A program made the translations under genes and the position numbers. Of a stretch of DNA of 64,000 bases, positions 57,981 through 64,000 are shown one piece after another. Under the pieces are notes generated by a model. It had not been told where the DNA came from and searched no databases. It was given only the letters and a program-made list of their open reading frames with translations. Position 1 is the stretch's first letter. Each line of letters begins with the position of its first letter. The DNA comes from Atlantibacter hermannii (GTDB taxonomy: Bacteria; Pseudomonadota; Gammaproteobacteria; Enterobacterales; Enterobacteriaceae). The DNA lies in the NCBI GenBank assembly GCA_900635495.1, contig LR134136.1, positions 2,728,001 through 2,792,000 of the forward strand. Direction: 5' to 3'.

Positions 57981-59285
57981 TCAGATTTTGATGCCGTATT
58001 TGGCGGCGGCCTGGTTGAAAAAGTTAATCTTTTCTTTTACGTCGGCAATGAGCGGCGGGTAATCCTGTCTCGCGAACTCAAGACGGCGATCGCAATAATA
58101 TTTCAGCGATTCGCGAAACACTTTCATCGGCACCGAGCTGTACTGGTAAGCGTCGAATTTCATGCCGGTATCCGTCGCCGCACGCTCATCAATATCTTTG
58201 CGCGAGTTATCCCCTAAAAACGAATACATCGCTGCCTGGCGCGCCTGAAATATCTGGTTCGCCACCGCATCGCCGTTGTCTTTCATTAACGCTTTAATAC
58301 AGGCCGACTGAGGCTGGTTATAGCGGGCATAGTGCTCATTAAGCTCTTTCAGCTGATCTTTTGCGTCCTCAACGGTTTGCGCATAAATTTTCTGTGCTTT
58401 GGGATCAGCACACACCAGCCGAATAATTTTACCGTTCAACGCTTCGTGAAGATTGCCCTCTTTCTCACGCAGGCGCATATAGTCCACCTCGGTCCGGCAT
58501 TCGTATTCCGATCCATTAATCCGGTTTTCAGGATGGGCAGTGATGTACTCAATGGTATCGGCAATATTTTTACTTTGATTTTTGCCGTATTCCGTCATGG
58601 CTGCGGAGAGAAACAACGAATCCCACGTCATACCGCCTTCGTTAAACAGTTTGACGGTGCGCAGGTCACCATGCTTGATGGCTTGCTCCATCACGCCCTT
58701 ATCCCACTGTACTCCCAGGTTCGCCAGTTCCTTACGCGGATCGACGCTGGTTTCCAGCTTCACTTTGCCGATCTTTTCCTGCACGTCGCTGACTTTATCT
58801 TTGATGATTTCGGTATTCACAAAGCTGCCGCCGCTAAAATGCAGCGTTACGCCGGTAATGGCGATGATCCCGACAATGCCCGCCAGCGCCCAGGTGAGTT
58901 TGGAATTGATGGTCTTAACGGTCTTGCCGGTGTCTTGCGCCGCGTCAGTCAGTTTCGCTAACTGGGCCTGATAGGCTTTGATGGCATCAGCGGGGGCACG
59001 GTACAGCGCATCCGGATCAGCCTGCAGTCGCCCCTGCTGATGGGCAGTGCGCAACGGCTCCACCACCTGATCGAAATACTCGTTCAACAACAGCATTTCC
59101 GATTCGGTAAGCTTTTTATGGTGGGCAATTTTATTGCGGATATGGTTCAGGCTCTGCAAAAACTGCGACAGCGTTTCCCGGGTGGAAGCGGCGTAATTGA
59201 GCCCGGACGCGCTGTCAAAATAGGCGTCGTAATAACTGGGATAATCCTCTTTGTTGGAGAAAATAATTCGCAGTTGTTCCAGCAA
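57981..59285 (-). CDS. HEPN-motif membrane protein, C-terminal part of a probably longer protein
   Basis: About 434 residues from a TTG at 59285. Residues 35-75 contain SLNHIRNKIAHHKKLTESEM: Arg-x4-His (R50, H55), the HEPN ribonuclease-type motif. A single membrane helix (about 131-150, TWALAGIVGIIAITGVTLHF) follows, then a 280-residue helical, Cys-containing C-terminal domain of no family I recognise. No ATG is available for the first 60 codons; the frame is open back to 59321, where a T5 run (59318-59322) separates it from the upstream gene. Reading one base less there joins both into one 622-residue protein. An ATT at 59300 behind AAGGA is another possible start. Third position in the operon. 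Confidence 0.7.
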   Translation of the reverse strand: MLEQLRIIFSNKEDYPSYYDAYFDSASGLNYAASTRETLSQFLQSLNHIRNKIAHHKKLTESEMLLLNEYFDQVVEPLRTAHQQGRLQADPDALYRAPADAIKAYQAQLAKLTDAAQDTGKTVKTINSKLTWALAGIVGIIAITGVTLHFSGGSFVNTEIIKDKVSDVQEKIGKVKLETSVDPRKELANLGVQWDKGVMEQAIKHGDLRTVKLFNEGGMTWDSLFLSAAMTEYGKNQSKNIADTIEYITAHPENRINGSEYECRTEVDYMRLREKEGNLHEALNGKIIRLVCADPKAQKIYAQTVEDAKDQLKELNEHYARYNQPQSACIKALMKDNGDAVANQIFQARQAAMYSFLGDNSRKDIDERAATDTGMKFDAYQYSSVPMKVFRESLKYYCDRRLEFARQDYPPLIADVKEKINFFNQAAAKYGIKI

Positions 59286-59310
59286 CGTGCCGCTGAGAAT
59301 ATTGTCCTTT

Positions 59311-59850
59311 TCAGCGCTTTTTCATTATCCGCGCCACCTGCTCTTTACCCAACAGCGTTTGCAGGCGCTCGGCTAATTTCTGCTGATCGGCCCAGGCTTC
59401 GTCAACCACCTGACGGATCAACAGTTCGATAGCGCGCATCTGGCGCACCGCATTATCCTCACTGGTTTCGTCCGGTAAGGAATAGTGGTTGGCCCAGCTC
59501 AAGTCGGGGTATTTATGCTTCACCAGTTCCAGCATAGTCACAATTTGCAGACTGGCGATCAGGCATTTATTCAGCGTGACAGGATCAAGACGCTGCACAT
59601 CATCGCAGCCGCGCACCACCCGCAGTAAATCCACATAGCTGACAATCTGCTGCTGGTTAAAGCCCAACAGCTCCCCCACTTTGTTCCAGTTGCCGTTTTC
59701 GTTACGGGCATCGTCGAGCATCCGGTAGCTGGCGTCGAAGCTGGTGTTTTCCGGCTGCGGTACGCTTAATTCTCTGGCCAGTTGTGCATGAGCCAGGGCA
59801 ATGATGTCCCGCGAACGGGTCACGATGGCGATAGCGGTATGGTTATTCAT
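59311..59850 (-). CDS. Helical protein of unknown function, possibly the N-terminal part of the HEPN protein
   Basis: A 179-residue, all-helical, soluble-looking product (MNNHTAIAIVTRSRDIIALA... LLGKEQVARIMKKR). It contains the segment LDDARNENGNWNKVGELLGF. GGAG lies about 10 bases before the ATG. The stop at 59311 comes directly after an A5 run on the coding strand; see the next gene for the case that both are one polypeptide. No recognisable family. It follows the 688-residue membrane protein gene by 21 bases. Confidence 0.7.
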   Translation of the reverse strand: MNNHTAIAIVTRSRDIIALAHAQLARELSVPQPENTSFDASYRMLDDARNENGNWNKVGELLGFNQQQIVSYVDLLRVVRGCDDVQRLDPVTLNKCLIASLQIVTMLELVKHKYPDLSWANHYSLPDETSEDNAVRQMRAIELLIRQVVDEAWADQQKLAERLQTLLGKEQVARIMKKR

Positions 59851-59871
59851 TCGGTTATTTCTCCGTGCGCG

Positions 59872-61938
59872 TTACTCTTCCTGGCTGCGAATATCAAAGA
59901 ACCAGAACAGGATGAACCCCAGCAGACCAAAAGCTAAAAAGACTATCAGCGAGATCAGTTCGAAGTGGGCGCTCTGCCCGGCAATCTCTGCCAGCTGCTG
60001 CGTCGTGGTTTCAGGATGCTTAAACAGCATCAGCTGCCACTCATATTCATTGGTGGTCAGGATGTCGCGCACCGGCTCCCAGACGTGGCTGGCGGCGATG
60101 CCCATGCCCAGCGCCGAAAACAGCGAACCGTAAATGCGGTGACGGCGAGAATGCTGCCGGGCGATGGCATCGCGCATCAGCGCATCCAGCCGGTCGACCT
60201 GGGCGAACAGGTTGCCGCGCTGCTCGTGCAATCCCCACTGGCGTTGCAGCATTTCGCTCAGGCGATTTTCCCGGGCGCTGGTAAACAGGGTATCGGTGCT
60301 GTTCAGGACATTCAGGGCATTGACGCGTAGCGCGAAGATCTCCTCCTCCCACTGTTTGTCTTCAATCGTGCCCGCCTGCTGGTTAAGCCGGGCGGGCCAT
60401 TTTTTGAAGATTTCCCGGGTCTGGCGCAGGAACTGCGCGTACGCATCGCTGAGTGAAGCGATGCGGCGGGCCACGTTCAACATCTCCGCCAGCGCCGGGT
60501 TATCCGGGACGCGGCTGAATAGCGTGACGCCCTGCTGATGGCTGACGATCAGCACATCGCCCTGCCACTGCGCTTCATAATGCTCCGCCTGGGGCAGCGC
60601 ATACGGCGTGGCGGGCAGCGATGGCAGGCTGCAACCCGCCAGCCAGGCTTCGAAAGAAGGCGTGCGGGTGAGATAGCTGCTGGCGTCGGTTTGCTGCAAA
60701 CGCACGTCCGGCTGATTCCAGCCCCAGGCGCAGATCTGCTTTTGCCCCTCAACAGGCGCGCTGGCATCGTCAACGCGGGTCAGACAAGGTGCCAGATAAT
60801 CGACAAATCCCTGCTGCCAGATCAGCGGCAGCACATCCTGCCACCAGTCAAGTTTGCTGCCCGGCTCGCCGCTGTGTGCCAGGTTTTTTGGCGCGCCCAG
60901 CAGGGTGTAACGTCCGGCGTCATCCCACCAGGGCTGGTCTGGCGCGTCGGCGACACCTGCGTAGCTGTGCAATGGACGGGGATGCTGACACGGACGCAAT
61001 CCTTCCCAGCGGCGGTTTTCTTCCGCTTCCAGCGCCTGCCACAGTTGACGCAGCGACAGGCCGCTTTTTGGATCCACCGAGATCACCATGTCGTTGCCGG
61101 TGCCCTGGAGCGCCGGGCGGTAAATCCCCAGTAGCGTAAAACCGTTTTTACTCCAGCTGTGAATGCGATCGTTGCGGGCGAAGATTTTGAATAATCCGCT
61201 GGGGGTTTGCTCATTGAGAAACAGCGCATCCACCAGCATGTTACGAGAGCTGTCGGCCTGTTCCACCAGAAGCTGACAGGTAGCGGCACGTTCAATGGCT
61301 AACTGATACAGCTGATATTCATAGGCCAGTGCGGCCTGCGCCGCGAGGTAATCCGCTGACGGCAGCGCCTGAATGCCCTGTAACGGCTGGCGGGTATGGT
61401 TAATAAACGCAACCAGTAATTTTACGCAGCGCAGGAAACCGTCGCGCAGTAAATCTGCGTCGTAGTGATGGGTGTGGGTTTGCGCGGCGTGGAGACGGGC
61501 ATGGGCGAACACCGTATGCAGGCAAGCGGCGGAATGGCCGACATTGTCGCCATCAAGATAAAAACCCTGCTCCCACTGGTCGATATAACGCACCCAGTCT
61601 TCCAGGCCGTCGGTTTGCCCGTCGGCAAAGAGGCTGAACAGTAGCCAGGCGAAGCAACTGTCCAGCGAGAAATCTTCAATCACGATATGGCGAAGGGGCT
61701 GCGTACGGGCTTTTTCGCATAACGCGCGGCGTTCGTGGTCGTCCATCGCCCACAGCCAGGCAGAGAGCGAGCGGTGCGGGCTGCCGTTTTTACAGTTGAG
61801 CGCAATCCCCGCCGACGCGGCGTCGCCAATACCCAGCGCCAGCATTCCTGCAGACAATTCGCGTTCCGAAGGACGCAGCGAAAAGGTGACATCCTCAAGC
61901 GTGGCGGCAAGGCGATCCCAGTGAAGTGTTTCGGCCAT
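59872..61938 (-). CDS. 688-residue membrane protein of unknown family, first gene of the HEPN operon
   Basis: Starts MAETLHWDRLAATLEDVTFS behind AAAAGGACC. Residues 1-450 are soluble-looking with many Trp and His; the segments KNGFTLLGIYRPALQG and SGLSLRQLWQALEAEENRRW are the most conserved-looking. Residues about 470-600 are long charged helices, probably coiled coil. Two hydrophobic helices end the chain (about 603-620, and 660-682 FELISLIVFLAFGLLGFILF). A long helical arm followed by two C-terminal helices recalls the CorA/RMD1 layout, but I see no GMN motif (there is GMG), so this is only a topological likeness. Heads the operon. No function is assigned. Confidence 0.75.
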   Translation of the reverse strand: MAETLHWDRLAATLEDVTFSLRPSERELSAGMLALGIGDAASAGIALNCKNGSPHRSLSAWLWAMDDHERRALCEKARTQPLRHIVIEDFSLDSCFAWLLFSLFADGQTDGLEDWVRYIDQWEQGFYLDGDNVGHSAACLHTVFAHARLHAAQTHTHHYDADLLRDGFLRCVKLLVAFINHTRQPLQGIQALPSADYLAAQAALAYEYQLYQLAIERAATCQLLVEQADSSRNMLVDALFLNEQTPSGLFKIFARNDRIHSWSKNGFTLLGIYRPALQGTGNDMVISVDPKSGLSLRQLWQALEAEENRRWEGLRPCQHPRPLHSYAGVADAPDQPWWDDAGRYTLLGAPKNLAHSGEPGSKLDWWQDVLPLIWQQGFVDYLAPCLTRVDDASAPVEGQKQICAWGWNQPDVRLQQTDASSYLTRTPSFEAWLAGCSLPSLPATPYALPQAEHYEAQWQGDVLIVSHQQGVTLFSRVPDNPALAEMLNVARRIASLSDAYAQFLRQTREIFKKWPARLNQQAGTIEDKQWEEEIFALRVNALNVLNSTDTLFTSARENRLSEMLQRQWGLHEQRGNLFAQVDRLDALMRDAIARQHSRRHRIYGSLFSALGMGIAASHVWEPVRDILTTNEYEWQLMLFKHPETTTQQLAEIAGQSAHFELISLIVFLAFGLLGFILFWFFDIRSQEE

Positions 61939-62139
61939 AGTGGTCCTTTTCTTGCCCGAAGAAATACAGGCAGTAATACGGTTAGGTAATTATTTATCGG
62001 GGAGGAAATGCAGCGAAAAAGAATATTATAGTTAGCGAAGCGCGGCAATAATATTACAGCGAATTGCATTTAAGTCATAAAACGTCACGACCCACTATTA
62101 TTAAGCGGGCCGTAACTATTAAATTTAATAGCTTGTATT

Positions 62140-63252
62140 TTACTGCGCGTTATTATCCCGCCACCATTGTGTAAAAGTTTGCAGGTTATTATCGACTTCC
62201 ACAGTTTCACCCAGTTTTGGCGTCAGCAAACGCCAGGGTTTATCTGCGCTGGCCGCGGTGATGCGCTCCAGCGGTTCATTCCAGCGGTGATGGGCGAGCT
62301 TGAATTTGCTGTTATGGGAGGGCAGCACGGCGTTGGTCTGCAAATCCGTTGCGGCGGCGGCGGCCTGCTCCGGGGTCATATGGATAAACGGCCACTGGCT
62401 GTCATACTGCCCGCACTCCAGCACGGCGAGGTCGAACCCGCCAAATTTAGCGCCGATCTCCCGGAAATGCCTGCCATAACCGCTGTCTCCGCCGAGATAA
62501 AGTCGATGGTTCGGTGTGACGATGGCGTATGACGCCCACAGCGTCTGATTACGCTTAAAGAAACGGCCTGAAAAATGCTGGGCAGGAAGCGTATGAATTT
62601 CCAGTGCATCGGTTTTCATTACGCTGTGCCACCCGCCTTCCACTATTTTATCCCGGGAGAAGCCCCATTTTTCAAAATAAGATCTGACGCCGGTGGGCGT
62701 AATAATCTGGCCGATTTTATCGCGCAGGGCATTAATCGTCGGATAATCCAGATGGTCCCAGTGATCGTGAGTAATTAACAGGTAATCGATCTGCGGAATA
62801 TCGTCGGCGTGATAAATATTACTGCCGTTAAATGCCACGTTGGTACGCGGAACGGGCGAGGCATAATCGCTGAACACCGGATCGACTAAATAATTCTTTC
62901 CGTCGAGGCGAATGAAATAGCTCGAGTGTCCCATCCACACCACGGCATTTTGCGTGAGCTGGTGCAGATTGGTTTTTTGCGACGGCAGCGTGCGTTCCGG
63001 CTGCGCGCCCTCATCTTTGCCGAATAAAAAGCGATACCACAGGGTTAATCGGCTTTGGGTGCGGGTCACCGGCGGCGGATCATCGGCATTATGGAATTGC
63101 CCGTCGCGATACAGGGGGTTATTCGCCTGCGCCGGAACGACCGGTGAGGCGTATTGCGGCTGTTGCAGCCAGGCAAAGATGAACAGCGCGACAAGTGCGA
63201 TAAAGATAATCAAGTAGCGGATCCCACGTTTACGTTTCGAACCTTTTGGCAT
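62140..63252 (-). CDS. Membrane-anchored metallo-beta-lactamase-fold hydrolase (RomA/NAPE-PLD-like)
   Basis: A 370-residue protein with one N-terminal membrane anchor (RYLIIFIALVALFIFAWL) and an MBL domain: WMGHSSYFIRLDGKNYLVDP, the metal motif THDHWDHLD, HTLPAQHFSGR, LGGDSGYGRHF and HMTPEQAA. This is the pattern of RomA and of N-acylphosphatidylethanolamine phospholipase D-like proteins; the substrate in bacteria is not settled. GGAG lies 11 bases before the ATG. A 200-base A+T-rich gap separates it from the HEPN operon, which is on the same strand. Confidence 0.9.
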   Translation of the reverse strand: MPKGSKRKRGIRYLIIFIALVALFIFAWLQQPQYASPVVPAQANNPLYRDGQFHNADDPPPVTRTQSRLTLWYRFLFGKDEGAQPERTLPSQKTNLHQLTQNAVVWMGHSSYFIRLDGKNYLVDPVFSDYASPVPRTNVAFNGSNIYHADDIPQIDYLLITHDHWDHLDYPTINALRDKIGQIITPTGVRSYFEKWGFSRDKIVEGGWHSVMKTDALEIHTLPAQHFSGRFFKRNQTLWASYAIVTPNHRLYLGGDSGYGRHFREIGAKFGGFDLAVLECGQYDSQWPFIHMTPEQAAAAATDLQTNAVLPSHNSKFKLAHHRWNEPLERITAASADKPWRLLTPKLGETVEVDNNLQTFTQWWRDNNAQ

Positions 63253-63382
63253 TGGTGCATACGCTCCGGGCGAGTCAAAGACAGCCTGCGCTGTTGGGGC
63301 AGTATTTTTTCTACATGTTCAGAGGGATAAGGGTAGAACATGATGGGGAGTGTGGGGGGGATGGCACAAAGTGCCAATGTTG
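63253..63382. other. Intergenic, no gene seen
   Basis: Region between the MBL gene start and the tandem repeat; it should contain the MBL promoter. Nothing else recognised. Confidence 0.5.
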
Positions 63383-63592
63383 TTCGGTTCGCTTTGGGTA
63401 GCGGGGCGTTTTTGTGTTTTGTGGAGTTGTTCCGTTCGCTTCGGGCTGCGGGGCCTTTTTGTGTAGGGTGGAATTGTTCCGTTCGCTTTGGGCTGCGGGG
63501 CCTTTTTGTGTAGGGTGGAATTGTTCCGTTCGCTTTGGGCAGCGGGGCCTTTTTGTGTAGGGTGGAATGGTTCCGTTCGCTTTGGGCAGCGG
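63383..63592. repeat. 47-bp direct tandem repeat, four full copies and a partial fifth
   Basis: Copies start at 63383, 63430, 63477, 63524 and 63571, exactly 47 bases apart. Each begins TTCSGTTCGCTT and contains GCGGGGCCTTTTTGTG and a GGTGGA-type end. Copies 2-4 are almost identical; the first is more diverged and the fifth breaks off in GGGCAGCGG. Since 47 is not a multiple of three, the open frames across it rotate and do not suggest a protein. No spacers, so not CRISPR. Confidence 0.9.
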
Positions 63593-63600
63593 TGCGCTTC

Positions 63601-63832
63601 ATTTGTCACCGGCGAACGCGACCGGGTTGGGGGCGCTCGCCGCCGCGCCCCAACACCCCCGGCTCCCCCTGTCACCCTCGCCGCTTCGCGGTCCCCTCGG
63701 CTTACCGCGTCCGGCTTCGGGACCGGGCGCGACGCCACATCCATGTGGCTCACGCCCTCTGACGGCATCCATGCCGTCAGCCCCGGCCTCCCGCGCACGC
63801 CTCGGCGAGGGCGATGGGGTCCAACACCCCCG
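63601..63832. repeat. GC-rich block with two CC-loop hairpins (dispersed-repeat-like)
   Basis: Sharp change to very GC-rich, codon-free-looking DNA. It contains GCCACAT-CC-ATGTGGC (63734-63749) and GACGGCAT-CC-ATGCCGTC (63761-63778), two perfect hairpins with the same two-base CC centre, 12 bases apart. I recall similar GC-rich intergenic blocks in other enterobacteria, but cannot verify copy number from this window. Confidence 0.55.
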
Positions 63833-64000
63833 CGATAATTTCAGGTTTTTTAATGGGACTGAAGTGTCGCGATGAGTATGGAAAAATAAAAAGAAAAGCG
63901 TGGATTGGGGGCGTTATCTCACAGCGACAAAAACCGTCTTGTAAAACATAAAAATCTGAAAGTTGGGGGGTTGGGTCCGGCATCAAAATCGCCGAACCGG
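63833..64000. other. Window edge, no gene recognised
   Basis: A+T-richer sequence after the GC-rich block, with no supportable open frame or RNA gene. Confidence 0.5.

Noticed and set aside
63383..63592. CRISPR array
   Set aside because: The 47-bp units abut directly with no unique spacers, and no cas genes are present.
63319..63798. Open frames of 100-160 codons across the tandem repeat
   Set aside because: The unit length is not a multiple of three, so frames rotate; the product is a Lys/Pro-rich low-complexity chain, and frames on both strands are equally long.

Overview
The window is chromosomal DNA of a member of the Enterobacteriaceae. Its left 18 kb keeps the Escherichia coli-type order chaC-chaB-chaA / kdsA-sirB1-sirB2-prmC-prfA-hemA / lolB-ispE-prs-dauA / ychH / pth-ychF, with proteins that read nearly residue for residue like the E. 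coli ones. A crtE-idi-crtX-crtY-crtI-crtB plus convergent crtZ cluster points to a yellow-pigmented genus (Atlantibacter, Cronobacter, Franconibacter, Pseudescherichia, Leclercia and Pantoea-like lineages carry such clusters). I cannot choose the genus from sequence alone.

Layout: (1) 1-18.3 kb, core housekeeping: nitrate antiterminator nasR, ychN, cha cation genes, KDO synthesis, release factor and its methylase, haem and isoprenoid precursor genes, PRPP synthetase, DauA, a MerR-TipAS drug-binding regulator, peptidyl-tRNA hydrolase and YchF. (2) 18.4-25.2 kb, an accessory segment that becomes A+T-rich at its right: an RND pump pair, a divergent TetR regulator with a palindromic operator candidate, a MipA-like outer-membrane protein and a small AraC regulator. 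(3) 25.3-30.7 kb, mostly single-gene stress and metabolic units (DUF4142, Exc2-like lipoprotein, glutathione peroxidase, DUF523, GrpB, GNAT, TerD-vWA). (4) 30.7-42.2 kb, a contact-dependent inhibition operon cdiB-cdiC-cdiA-cdiI on the minus strand, with a hydrophobic toxin tip and a two-helix membrane immunity protein. (5) 42.7-46.4 kb, small conserved genes (VOC, DUF1349, ymjA, cold-shock protein, yaiL, DUF3750). (6) 46.6-56.2 kb, GlxA-type regulator, an extra GAPDH and the carotenoid cluster making zeaxanthin glucosides. (7) 56.3-63.3 kb, a pepsin-like DTG/DTG protein, a cupin, an unrecognised membrane/HEPN operon and a metallo-beta-lactamase-fold hydrolase. (8) 63.3-64 kb, non-coding: a 47-bp tandem repeat and a GC-rich hairpin block.

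The carotenoid genes form one pathway: CrtE makes GGPP from the isoprene units balanced by Idi, CrtB makes phytoene, CrtI lycopene, CrtY beta-carotene, CrtZ zeaxanthin and CrtX its glucosides. The upstream GAPDH consumes glyceraldehyde-3-phosphate, a substrate of the MEP isoprene pathway, and IspE at 11 kb belongs to that same pathway.

Thirteen single-base frameshifts interrupt ten otherwise full-length genes (nasR x2, ychF, the membrane-fusion gene x2, mipA-like, cdiA, DUF3750, GAPDH x2, crtE, crtI, cupin). Almost all lie in short homopolymers, and in every case one base restores the normal family length. Essential or highly conserved genes such as ychF are affected, so I read these as consensus errors rather than pseudogenes. 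A fourteenth may separate the two halves of the HEPN protein. The most novel-looking unit is the unrecognised operon at 57981-61938.
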